Part shown: one piece after another, positions 8,781-16,781 of the stretch
Position numbering within the stretch: position 1 is the stretch's first letter
Layout of the letters: each line of letters opens with the position of its first letter
Assembly (NCBI RefSeq): GCF_002811475.1
Contig: NZ_NPDL01000008.1
Span: 186,001 to 250,000, forward strand
Direction: 5' to 3'
Length of the DNA: 64,000 nt
Source of the DNA: Leptospira hartskeerlii
GTDB lineage: Bacteria > Spirochaetota > Leptospiria > Leptospirales > Leptospiraceae
Position numbers and translations under genes: made by a program
The notes under the pieces: generated by a model
Database searches by the model: none
The model's input: only the letters and a program-made list of their open reading frames with translations
Told to the model about the DNA's origin: nothing

Positions 8781-9548
8781 TTACATCGCCACCCTTTTGT
8801 ATAGGATAGCACCGATCGAAACGGCAACGCAGGACGAAAAAAACAAAATACCGAGGTCAAAGCCTAGATTAAATGCGGCAGGAGTTCCGAGCATAAAAGT
8901 CCTAAGTCCGTCGATCACGTATGTGAGGGGATTTACATGTGACAATACCTTTAGCCAGTCCGGCATTATCTCTATCGGGTAAATGGCATTACTTGCGAAA
9001 AAGAGAGGCATCGTGAGCAATTGTCCGATTCCCATAAATCTCTCCCTTGTTTTTACGAGGCAGGCAATGATAAGTGAAAATGTGGAAAAGAAAATGGCCC
9101 CTAATAAAACGAAACTTAAAACTCCGAATATACTAAACAAATCCCAACGAACCGAAACTCCCAAAACGAAAGCCAATATATAAATGATCAAAAGGATAGG
9201 CAAAGTCCTAAGTCCAGCGGAGATCGCTTTACCTAAAACGATCGAGGCCCTCGGAGTGGGAGTAGTAAGCATCTTTTGGATTAAACCCAGATCTTTTTCC
9301 CAAATGATCGCTATTCCGGAAAAGATCGAAACGAATAAAACGCTTTGTGCAAGAATTCCGGGAGTCATGAAGGATATATAATTTGTTCTTCCCGCCATCA
9401 TTGGCATCTTTGCAAAAACCTGACCGAAAACCAAAAGCCAAAGAGCCGGTTGAACGGATCTAGTCAAAATTTCTGTTGGATCGTGTATGACCTTTCGAAT
9501 TTCGAGTTCAGTTATTACGCAGGTCTTTTTTAAAAAATTTAAGATCAT
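8781..9548 (-). CDS. ABC-2 type transporter permease (DrrB/NodJ-like)
   Basis: 255 residues with about six transmembrane segments and the ABC-2 signature order. An N-terminal amphipathic helix precedes helix 1, YISFMTPGILAQSVLF lies in helix 2, and SNAIYPIEIMPDWLKVLSHVNPLTYVIDGLR (about 186-216, given in part) is the typical ABC-2 segment before the last helix. It starts 4 bases after the stop of the ATPase gene, so the two form a two-gene exporter operon. Daunorubicin-resistance and lipo-oligosaccharide exporters share this design; cargo is unknown. Confidence 0.9.
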   Translation of the reverse strand: MILNFLKKTCVITELEIRKVIHDPTEILTRSVQPALWLLVFGQVFAKMPMMAGRTNYISFMTPGILAQSVLFVSIFSGIAIIWEKDLGLIQKMLTTPTPRASIVLGKAISAGLRTLPILLIIYILAFVLGVSVRWDLFSIFGVLSFVLLGAIFFSTFSLIIACLVKTRERFMGIGQLLTMPLFFASNAIYPIEIMPDWLKVLSHVNPLTYVIDGLRTFMLGTPAAFNLGFDLGILFFSSCVAVSIGAILYKRVAM

Positions 9549-9552
9549 TCGT

Positions 9553-10353
9553 TTATCCCAATCGTCTCGCTGTCTTTCTTTCCTGACTTATTGCATGTAA
9601 GTTTTCATCGGAGTCGCTCAGATTCTCCTGCGCATAATGAATAAAGACATCTTCTAGAGTTTTTGCGGATCCTCCGACGGATTTCTTGAGCTCTTCGGGT
9701 GTTCCAACAACGGCCAATCTTCCCCTTGACATTAAGGCGATCCTATCGCAAAGTTTATCCGCCTCATCCATCAAATGTGTCGTCAAGACGATCGTGCTTG
9801 AATATTGCTTTTGTAAATCTATAATATGTTCCCAAACAACGCTCCTACCTATCGGATCCAAGCCCACTGTAGGTTCGTCCAAAAAGAGAACTTTCGGTCG
9901 ATGTAAAGTCGCCTGAGCAATCTCAAGTCTTCTAAGCATTCCCCCCGAATAACTTTGTAATAGAGCTTTTCCATAGGCATCTAGTCCCATAAAATGAAGA
10001 CTTTCCTCTATTCTATGTTTTCGCTCGGAAGAAGGAATATCATAAAGTTTAGCAAAAAGCATAAGGTTTTCGTATCCGGTCAAACTTCCGTCCACTGAAA
10101 TCATTTGAGGAACATATCCGATCATCCTGCGGATTTTTTCAGTTTGTGTTTTAAGATCGAAACCACCGATAGACGCGCTTCCCGATGTTGGGGGCAAAAG
10201 TGTGGTCAACATTTTGATCGTAGTAGTTTTCCCAGCTCCATTGGGCCCGATCAAAGCGAAAATTTCACCTTCTTCGATAGATAAGTCCAGAGAATCAACT
10301 ACGGTAATTTTACCGAATGCTTTAGTTAAACGATTTGTTTCAAGTATTGCCAT
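9553..10353 (-). CDS. ABC transporter ATP-binding protein (DrrA-like)
   Basis: 266 residues. Walker A is GPNGAGKTTT (about 35-44), the signature is YSGGMLRRLEIAQ (about 134-146), Walker B is VLFLDEPTVGLDP and the switch His lies in LTTHLMDEAD. The C-terminal part continues VVGTPEELKKSVGGSAKTLEDVFIHY, the pattern of the DrrA subfamily. It powers the permease encoded just downstream. The region between this start and the divergent TPR gene (10354-10498) should hold promoters for both, but I saw no convincing operator there. Confidence 0.93.
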   Translation of the reverse strand: MAILETNRLTKAFGKITVVDSLDLSIEEGEIFALIGPNGAGKTTTIKMLTTLLPPTSGSASIGGFDLKTQTEKIRRMIGYVPQMISVDGSLTGYENLMLFAKLYDIPSSERKHRIEESLHFMGLDAYGKALLQSYSGGMLRRLEIAQATLHRPKVLFLDEPTVGLDPIGRSVVWEHIIDLQKQYSSTIVLTTHLMDEADKLCDRIALMSRGRLAVVGTPEELKKSVGGSAKTLEDVFIHYAQENLSDSDENLHAISQERKTARRLG

Positions 10354-10498
10354 TAGAAAAACGGTCCTGTACCAAATGCAAAGTCTCCCTTCGCCATCCG
10401 ATTTCGTCTCTCGAAAACGATTTCGAGGATGCTCTTTTTACATAAAAACCCTTAAAATTCGGATACTGCCCGACTCTAATCCGACCGAAAATAAAACC

Positions 10499-11776
10499 AT
10501 GGCCCTAACCCGACCTGTAATCATCCTATTACTCTGCACTTTTTCCTCTTCTATCTTCTCCAAAGAATTTGTGTATGCTTTCCGAGATGTTGGAATGCCT
10601 AAAAACACGGGAAAAGATGGAATGCCCAGAAAAGAAAAAATGGTCTTAGTCGGGGAGACCATTATGTTCGATAAGGTCAAACCGATCGAATACGAGGGAA
10701 AATACAAAAGTTTCGAATTAGGATACGATACAAGACCGGATATAGTCACCGTAAAAGTGCATTACGATCCAGGCATACGTCCAGGACAGATACTCTACTT
10801 GATCGAAAAAGATTTCGATCATGAAACATTCAAAGACGGAAGTATCGTAGGTCAGATAGAAGTTAAATCCATCTTCCAAACCGCATTCGCTGGAAAACAA
10901 TTAAGAGGTGTCGGATATTTAGGAATGGCAAAGGAGAAGGTACTAACCGTCGCCTATCCGGTTTCCTCCGAACTAAGCGGACCTGCGTTAGTAGAGCGTA
11001 AGACTGGAGATTATCACTTTACAAGAGATGAGATCCCGGAAGCAATCCAATCTTATCGTAAGGCAATTCGTTTAGATCCAATGTCTCCGGTGCCACATTA
11101 CAGATTAGGAATGTTATATTTGAACGAGGCCGGAGTGGATTCTAAAGAACCTGTGTGTTCAGGAATTCTTCCGATGAGTGCTGGCGCAGAGTTCTCTTCC
11201 GCATGGAAAAAAAGATCCAGATTCGATTCAGACCAGGACTTGATCCGATTCTCCAGAGAATATGTTTCCTTTTTAAATTGTAAGGCCGACCAGGCTCCAA
11301 GTTTTCCTAAGAACAGTTTTGTTCCGGAAGAATTAGAAAGAGCACAAGAAGTTGCCAGAGAAGGATTTAGACTTTCCAAAACAGATTACGAACTTTTGAT
11401 CAGAAGTGCAGAGACTTATTATAAATTATATGTTTCTTATTCTTCCGGAAAAAGGCCTAAAGGAAGTATCTCTCCGGAAGAAGAACCTAAGCTCAGAAAT
11501 CGTCAGGAAAAATCTTGGGAAATCTCCCAAAAACTTTTAAAAGAAGCCGGCCTGGATAATATCACGGACTACAGGCTTCATCGATTGACTTCCCTCCTCT
11601 ATGGGAAGAGATATATGGAACTTTCAGGTGGGGCAAAGTCCACTACGCTCAGTGAAGAAGCAAATTTCTTGAGAATGAAAGCGGTAGAATCCATTCAGGC
11701 TTATAAGTTACACAGGCCGAAGAATGTTCCGGGAGATAAGGATCTCTTAATATTAGAAAAAGATATTGGACTTTAA
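10499..11776 (+). CDS. Exported TPR-repeat protein
   Basis: 425 residues from the ATG at 10499; the open frame reaches back to 10202 but that part is antisense to the ABC ATPase. MALTRPVIILLLCTFSSSIFSKE is a signal peptide, about 22 residues long. A beta-rich domain follows to about residue 165, then a TPR unit beginning DYHFTRDEIPEAIQSYRKAI and continuing LDPMSPVPHYRLGMLYLNE. The rest is helical. Likely periplasmic or outer-membrane associated; function unknown. A palindrome-bounded repeat module begins 7 bases after the stop. Confidence 0.8.
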   Translation: MALTRPVIILLLCTFSSSIFSKEFVYAFRDVGMPKNTGKDGMPRKEKMVLVGETIMFDKVKPIEYEGKYKSFELGYDTRPDIVTVKVHYDPGIRPGQILYLIEKDFDHETFKDGSIVGQIEVKSIFQTAFAGKQLRGVGYLGMAKEKVLTVAYPVSSELSGPALVERKTGDYHFTRDEIPEAIQSYRKAIRLDPMSPVPHYRLGMLYLNEAGVDSKEPVCSGILPMSAGAEFSSAWKKRSRFDSDQDLIRFSREYVSFLNCKADQAPSFPKNSFVPEELERAQEVAREGFRLSKTDYELLIRSAETYYKLYVSYSSGKRPKGSISPEEEPKLRNRQEKSWEISQKLLKEAGLDNITDYRLHRLTSLLYGKRYMELSGGAKSTTLSEEANFLRMKAVESIQAYKLHRPKNVPGDKDLLILEKDIGL

Positions 11777-11782
11777 TTCACG

Positions 11783-11932
11783 TGTTGGAACTCCTACATC
11801 GCAGAGGCGGCCCCCGCCCGAATTTTTGGGTGGTGGGGAGTGGCCCGTGGGAGCACCCCGTCCCTATATCATAAAACTCTAATTATTGCAACCGATTTTT
11901 TCGCGCAAAATTCGTGTTGGAATTCCAACACG
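11783..11932. repeat. Palindrome-bounded intergenic module, copy 1
   Basis: About 150 bases between the TPR gene and the GH-like gene. It opens with the imperfect palindrome TGTTGGAACTCCTACA (11783-11798). About 10 bases later comes a GC-rich arm GGCCCCCGCCCGA (from 11809) followed by GGGTGGTGGGG. It closes with the perfect 20-base palindrome CGTGTTGGAATTCCAACACG (11913-11932). Copy 2 at 14486-14633 has the same order and nearly the same length. I read it as a small non-coding repeat element of unknown role. Confidence 0.6.
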
Positions 11933-11948
11933 CATAATCACAATAATT

Positions 11949-13082
11949 TTATTCCTCTAACTTCAGCTTCCCGCTCTGGATACTTTCTTCAATCGCCCGA
12001 AAAGTATCCCCATATTTCCCAACGATATTCCATACAACAAAGCCATCGCTATCGCTGTCCACACTGGCTTCAATCTGAGCTTTAATATAATCTTTCAGAG
12101 ATTTACCGGAAGGACCAAGACTCATCCCGAAACCTTGTATCCAACCGACCACTTTCGTAGTGGATAAGGATCTTTTTCTAGTATTCTTCAGGCCATCGTA
12201 AACAGTTTGGTAAGGATTTGCAATACGACCCGGTTGGCCGTAAAAATGAGAAGGATACAACATAGGATAGATCACATCCACAAGCTGAGCGAAATTCTCC
12301 ACCTTCTGCCCGATCTGATCGTCCCTATTAAAAGGAATTCTACCAAAAATATCCGCACCTAAGTAAGGAAGTTTTTCACACTGATTTGCTTCTCCGCGGA
12401 TCCGATTCACAATCTCGTTTATATTATTATATTTTTCCTTCAAAGAAAGATCAATATCGGTGACATCTGCATACCGTATATAATCCAATTGTACTTCCGG
12501 AAATCCGGAAAGACATGCCTTGCGAACATAACCGAAGATGGAATTTAATTTTTCCGTACTAGGATATTTAGTCTTAAGGCCCCCATCAAAATTTACGAGC
12601 CTTCCCACAGGATAAAACCCCATTCCCTTAATACGAGAGATCTCTTCCACAGGAGGAGTTTTAGGCTGAAGATCGATTACCAAAACATTTACCCCGTAAT
12701 CGGAAGCATCCTTTAATAAGGACTCCCATTCATTCTTACGGGACTTATCTGAAATCAAAGAATTATTCACATAAAGACCGCGATAGAATTTAGGACGGTC
12801 TCCATAAGTCCCCTTGTTCGTAGGTCTTGTAAAAAACTTTTTAAGTTTCTCTTTTGGAGCTTCCTTTTCGCTTTCCTCTGAAACGTTTCTGGAAGAAAGT
12901 CGTATCTCCTTCTTCTCCCTTTCCTTGGAAACTGACTGGGGTTTGTTTTTGGCCTCAGGAGAAGATTCCAAAACAGGAATTTCCTTCTTATTAGAATTGT
13001 CAGGATAAGGAATCGTGAACTCTGCACAGACCGGAAAAGCGGTGAGAACTAAAATAGGAAAAAGTGAAAACGGTTTGCGCAC
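11949..13082 (-). CDS. Secreted putative glycoside hydrolase (DUF4015 family)
   Basis: 377 residues, GTG start. The signal peptide is RKPFSLFPILVLTAFPVCAEF. A Lys/Glu/Ser-rich linker runs from about 25 to 85. The barrel domain starts at RPKFYRGLYVNNSLISD. The segments VNVLVIDLQPKTPP, GFPEVQLDYIRYAD (about 198-211), DVIYPMLYPSHFYG and VGWIQGFGMSLGPSG are typical of the DUF4015 glycoside-hydrolase-like family, with the Asp in LDYIRY as a likely acidic active-site residue. The substrate is unknown. It converges on the palindromic repeat module downstream and has no operon partner. Confidence 0.82.
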   Translation of the reverse strand: MRKPFSLFPILVLTAFPVCAEFTIPYPDNSNKKEIPVLESSPEAKNKPQSVSKEREKKEIRLSSRNVSEESEKEAPKEKLKKFFTRPTNKGTYGDRPKFYRGLYVNNSLISDKSRKNEWESLLKDASDYGVNVLVIDLQPKTPPVEEISRIKGMGFYPVGRLVNFDGGLKTKYPSTEKLNSIFGYVRKACLSGFPEVQLDYIRYADVTDIDLSLKEKYNNINEIVNRIRGEANQCEKLPYLGADIFGRIPFNRDDQIGQKVENFAQLVDVIYPMLYPSHFYGQPGRIANPYQTVYDGLKNTRKRSLSTTKVVGWIQGFGMSLGPSGKSLKDYIKAQIEASVDSDSDGFVVWNIVGKYGDTFRAIEESIQSGKLKLEE

Positions 13083-13140
13083 AAATTTACTCCGGATCTA
13101 TATTAATAATATCGAACCGAAGACCTCGGTACTTGTCCTC

Positions 13141-13160
13141 TTTGTAGGACTTCCAACAAA
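13141..13160. repeat. Imperfect palindrome of the TGTTGGA family
   Basis: TTTGTAGGACTTCCAACAAA, with 9-base arms and one mismatch, lies 15 bases before the deacetylase start codon. It resembles the perfect palindromes at 11913, 14616, 23598 and 29029, but here it is upstream of a gene instead of after one. Confidence 0.5.
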
Positions 13161-13175
13161 AAACGGGAGAAGAAA

Positions 13176-14102
13176 ATGAAACTCGGTTATGCCTATGACG
13201 ATACTTTCTTATTGCATGATACCGGGACATTCCACCCCGAGTCCCCCAAAAGATTAGAATCCATACTCAATCGACTTCATAAGACCTCTTATTTTAAGGA
13301 CTTACATTGGATCAAGCCCAACAAACTGCCATTAGAACTAATCGATTCCGTTCATAATCACAGACATAGAGAAAGATTTTCAGTTATCCAAGGTAAACGA
13401 GGAAGTTTCGATGGAGACACTCCATATTCGGAATCCAGTTTTGATGCGGCGCTCTTAGCTGCAGGAAGCGGAATGGATCTTGTAAACAAGATTACATCCA
13501 ATGAAATAGAATCAGGGATCGCGCTCGTCAGACCACCTGGACATCATGCGGAAACAGGAAGGTCTATGGGTTTCTGTTTGCTAAATAATATAGCTATCAC
13601 AGCAAACTATCTGCTCACCCAAGGAGTAGAAAAAGTTTATATACTGGATTGGGATGTACACCATGGGAACGGAACCCAGGAAATATTTTATGACTCAGAC
13701 AAAGTATTCTTCACATCACTCCACCAATATCCTTATTATCCCGGAACAGGTTCTGTTCATGAAAGAGGAGAAGGAAAAGGACAAAACTATACATTAAACA
13801 TCCCATTGGCGATGGGTTCAGGAGATAAAGAATACCTGCATTATTTCCAAGAAACGATAGTGCCTTCGATGTTGGAATTCCAACCAGAGTATGTATTAAT
13901 CTCTGCGGGGTTTGATGGGCACAGAAGAGATCCATTAGCGGGAATGAATCTAAGCACGAACGCATTTGCAGAATTCACGCGTTTAATATTATCCGCAACA
14001 AAACAAATCGGTGCCAAGACAGTGTCCTTCTTAGAAGGAGGCTACGACCTGGACGCCTTAGCAGAAAGTGTAGAAGCCCATATAGCCGTCCTTGCAGGCT
14101 AA
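13176..14102 (+). CDS. Histone deacetylase/acetylpolyamine amidohydrolase family protein
   Basis: 308 residues, the full length of a bacterial class II-like deacetylase. Active-site motifs are complete: ALVRPPGHHAE (His-His pair), DWDVHHGNGTQ (zinc Asp and His), SAGFDGHRRDPLAGM (second zinc Asp) and FLEGGYDLDAL (the Gly-Gly-Tyr loop with the transition-state Tyr). It should remove acetyl groups from lysine side chains, polyamines or other acetylated amines; the physiological substrate cannot be read from sequence. GGGAGAAG lies just before the ATG. No operon partner, though a short coiled-coil gene follows 75 bases later. Confidence 0.93.
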   Translation: MKLGYAYDDTFLLHDTGTFHPESPKRLESILNRLHKTSYFKDLHWIKPNKLPLELIDSVHNHRHRERFSVIQGKRGSFDGDTPYSESSFDAALLAAGSGMDLVNKITSNEIESGIALVRPPGHHAETGRSMGFCLLNNIAITANYLLTQGVEKVYILDWDVHHGNGTQEIFYDSDKVFFTSLHQYPYYPGTGSVHERGEGKGQNYTLNIPLAMGSGDKEYLHYFQETIVPSMLEFQPEYVLISAGFDGHRRDPLAGMNLSTNAFAEFTRLILSATKQIGAKTVSFLEGGYDLDALAESVEAHIAVLAG

Positions 14103-14177
14103 CACACCCCGGTTTCTTTTTTATTTCCCGCCAAAAATTCCGAGAAAAAATGCCTCTTCCCACCCCCTCCGGCCGAT

Positions 14178-14417
14178 ATGAAAACCATGCAGGAACTTTC
14201 CTCAAACACCGACCTGGCCCTGCGATTCAGAAACTATGTGATCTTATTGGACCGATTGATGAGAGAGGTCGAAGAGGAACTCCAACAAAACCAATCCGTG
14301 CGCAACGAATGGTCCGAATGGCATTCCAACTGGAAAAACGCCTGGCTCTCTCCCACGGGCAACTCCCCTTCTTCCAATCTAAAGGAAAGATTCTCAGTTA
14401 AAAGAAGACTCGGTTAA
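14178..14417 (+). CDS. Small hypothetical helical protein
   Basis: 79 residues. Residues 6-50 are strongly helical and charged (LALRFRNYVILLDRLMREVE, then EELQQNQSVRNEW), consistent with a short coiled coil, and the C-terminus is basic (KERFSVKRRLG). No clear ribosome site precedes the ATG; a second ATG at 14187 is possible. A competing frame from 14150 gives a low-complexity Arg/Pro-rich product and is less likely. Function unknown. Confidence 0.55.
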   Translation: MKTMQELSSNTDLALRFRNYVILLDRLMREVEEELQQNQSVRNEWSEWHSNWKNAWLSPTGNSPSSNLKERFSVKRRLG

Positions 14418-14485
14418 TTTTCGAGGCGGCTCTGAGCTTTGCTCAGCTACCCTTCGCGAATCTCACTCCTATGGTTCGTTCGATT

Positions 14486-14633
14486 TGTGGGAACTCCAAC
14501 ATGGATGCGAATCGGGCCCCGCCCGATTTGGGTGGGGGCCGGAGCGTAGCGGTGGCGAAAAACGGACATTTTCACAAAACGCCTATTTCTACAACTGGAT
14601 TTATTGCCGGTTAGCTTGTAGGAGCTCCTACAA
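14486..14633. repeat. Palindrome-bounded intergenic module, copy 2 (within the gene-free stretch 14418-14741)
   Basis: Opens with TGTGGGAACTCCAACA (14486-14501). Twelve bases later comes a GC-rich hairpin, GGCCCCGCCC, loop GATTT, GGGTGGGGGCC (14515-14540). It closes with the perfect 18-base palindrome TTGTAGGAGCTCCTACAA (14616-14633). Same order and almost the same length (148 against 150) as copy 1 at 11783. The rest of the 324-base gene-free stretch shows no open frame I trust. Bases 14697-14725 (TTGAAA, then TTCTAT 17 bases on) may be a weak promoter for the next operon. Confidence 0.6.
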
Positions 14634-14741
14634 AATCTTTGCTTTTAATTGCTTGCAAGAGTGGTAAAACCCATATAGAAGGCTCGAAAAATAGGTTGAA
14701 ATTATGTCTCTTAAGCTGTTCTATCGACAGAGAGGATTAGA

Positions 14742-16781
14742 ATGGGGAGACGTGCGCAAACAAAACTTTTCGTTTTATTTCTACTCTTAGGAATTCTCAC
14801 CCAATCTGGATGGTCCGAACCCCTGCCGAACTTCGGACTAAAAGAAAAAGAAGCCAGGACATTCTTCAAACGAGGCCTCGCCTATTATAATAAGGGAGAG
14901 TTCTCTGCGGCCAGAGAAAATTTTGTCCGTTCCCTCTCTATCAAACCTGATTTCGTTCATCCTAAGTTCTTTCTTTCGGAAGCGTATTATCTTAGCGGAG
15001 ACTGGCAAGAGAGCCTTTCCGAATTGGAACAATTAGAATCTTCTAATAAACTAGACTTGATTAGCAAGAACCGTTTAGATGCGCTTAGATATAGACTAGG
15101 TGGCGGAAATAGAAAGGATAATTTAGAATATTATAAATCAATTCTCGGAGATGATCTAAGAAGATTCCGTTTTAGAAACCCCGCCGACTTAGCAGTAGAC
15201 GAAGAAGGATATCTTTACGTAGTAAGTTTCGACACGGCTAACGTGGTCAAGTTCGATGCTAACGGTTTTCCAGTGGAAAATTTCAAAGGCTCCTTCGGTA
15301 GAAATTTAGAAGGACCAGTCGGTATCAGTATCCGAAGCAAATCCATCTTTGTTGCAGATTATGCAGGAGATAAAATTTACGAATTTGATACCAGAGGAAC
15401 TTACATAAACCGTTTCGGTTCCACCGGCAAAGACCCTGGAAGTTTTCACGGGCCGGCAGGACTTTATTTTACGAAGGAAGGATTTTTGTATGTTTCCGAT
15501 ATGGGGAATAATCGGATCCAAAAACTTTCCAGAACGGGAGAGCCTCTCCAAGAGATAGGCGTTGGTATCTTAAAACAACCTGCAGGCATCAAGGTCAATA
15601 ATCGCGGAGAAATTTTCGTAGCAGATCGAGGAAACAAAAGGATCGTCGTATTCGATCATGAAGGAAATTTTTTAAAAGAGATCAACAATCCTTCTTTCAA
15701 AAGGCCCAGAAATCTTTCCATCAAAGACAATAAGATAGTAGTCGCGGACGAAACTGCAGGACTTTTCATCTACGATTCCGTTTCTAAAACTTGGTCAGGC
15801 TTTGATAACTTTAAAGATTCTAAAAATAAAGTCCGAAATTTCGACCAAGCGTTTTCTGTTGCTTTTGATTATACGGGCTCCATGTTTGTTGCAGATTTTA
15901 ATAGACATAGAATAGAATCTTTTTCTCCCAAAGGACAACTTTCCTCCAACTTAGATTTGATTGTTGAAAGAACTATCAGTTCCGATTATCCTGATATCTC
16001 TTTAGTTCTTCATGCGAAAGATAGACATGGAGTTCCGGTGAAGGCAATCCCTCGGGATTCTTTCCGCATCTATGAGATGGACAATCTTTCCCCTTTGATC
16101 GGCTTGACCGATATGAAAAAATACAATAATAGAGTAAGTGTTTCCATCGTTGCCGAAAATTCCCAGATCGTATCCGATTCTTATGCAACAATCGAGAAGG
16201 CGATCCGTCCGTTTTTGTCGGAGATCCGGGTAGAGGATAAAGTTCAACTTCTTCGCTCTGGAAGAGATACACAAACCGCCTATCCTTTCGGAAAAAGTAT
16301 GTATGATATTCTGAAGGCGTTACGCTCCTTTGTTCCGGAAGAAGAATCTCAAATTGGAAAATCACTCCAAAAAGGTATTACGGATTTATTAGATAGTTTA
16401 GGCCCTAGAGCAATCGTTGCGATCGTTTCCGGAAAAGATTCTAAAGCTGCATTCACGCAATTTTCTCCCACTAAGATCATTCGTTTCGCGGTATCCCACG
16501 ATATTCCGATTTATTTCCTATGTCTGGGAGAAAGCGGAGAATCCGTTTCTGTGTATAAAGAAATCGCGGAAAAAACAGGAGGGAAATTTTTAACAATTCC
16601 TTCCGGTGGAACGGAGAAGAACCTGAGAAGCTGGATAGATTCCAAGAAAGACAGAAGGTATCTTCTTTCCTTCAAAAGTAGGATCAATCCTAATGGAATG
16701 GACGTCTATGTCCCAGTAGTCGTAGAAGCTATTTTCAGAAATTCTAATGGAAAAGCGGAGACCGGATTTTTTACGCCATGA
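14742..16781 (+). CDS. Exported TPR / beta-propeller (NHL-like) / VWA-like multidomain protein
   Basis: 679 residues with AGAGAGGA before the ATG. A signal peptide occupies about 1-25. A TPR region (about 35-110) has ARTFFKRGLAYYNKGEFSAA and ARENFVRSLSIKPDFVHPKF. A six-bladed NHL-type propeller (about 145-400) shows repeats such as GFLYVSDMGNNRIQKLS, GEIFVADRGNKRIVVFD and GSMFVADFNRHRIESFS. A C-terminal domain (about 415-679) looks VWA-like: VSVSIVAENSQ replaces a clear DxSxS MIDAS, and DLLDSLGPRAIVAIVSGKDS and SHDIPIYFLCLGESG follow. The stop overlaps the next start by 4 bases (ATGA), so the two TPR proteins are made together and probably act together in the envelope. Function unknown. Confidence 0.85.
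   Translation: MGRRAQTKLFVLFLLLGILTQSGWSEPLPNFGLKEKEARTFFKRGLAYYNKGEFSAARENFVRSLSIKPDFVHPKFFLSEAYYLSGDWQESLSELEQLESSNKLDLISKNRLDALRYRLGGGNRKDNLEYYKSILGDDLRRFRFRNPADLAVDEEGYLYVVSFDTANVVKFDANGFPVENFKGSFGRNLEGPVGISIRSKSIFVADYAGDKIYEFDTRGTYINRFGSTGKDPGSFHGPAGLYFTKEGFLYVSDMGNNRIQKLSRTGEPLQEIGVGILKQPAGIKVNNRGEIFVADRGNKRIVVFDHEGNFLKEINNPSFKRPRNLSIKDNKIVVADETAGLFIYDSVSKTWSGFDNFKDSKNKVRNFDQAFSVAFDYTGSMFVADFNRHRIESFSPKGQLSSNLDLIVERTISSDYPDISLVLHAKDRHGVPVKAIPRDSFRIYEMDNLSPLIGLTDMKKYNNRVSVSIVAENSQIVSDSYATIEKAIRPFLSEIRVEDKVQLLRSGRDTQTAYPFGKSMYDILKALRSFVPEEESQIGKSLQKGITDLLDSLGPRAIVAIVSGKDSKAAFTQFSPTKIIRFAVSHDIPIYFLCLGESGESVSVYKEIAEKTGGKFLTIPSGGTEKNLRSWIDSKKDRRYLLSFKSRINPNGMDVYVPVVVEAIFRNSNGKAETGFFTP

Noticed and set aside
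9686..9916. Plus-strand frames within the ABC transporter genes and the long upstream extension of the TPR gene (10202-10498)
   Set aside because: They are antisense to intact ABC motifs and have no ribosome sites or domain features.
13871..13886. GTTGGAATTCCAAC inside the deacetylase gene as another repeat copy
   Set aside because: It encodes ordinary residues (Leu-Glu-Phe-Gln) of the protein in frame and is only 14 bases; probably coincidence.
14150..14401. 83-residue frame overlapping the 79-residue small gene
   Set aside because: Its product is a low-complexity Arg/Pro/Gly-rich sequence without structure; the 14178 frame gives a regular helical protein, so I kept that one.
14485..14667. 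60-residue frame across the second repeat module
   Set aside because: It runs through the GC hairpin and palindrome and has no ribosome site; it is a product of the repeat's lack of stops.
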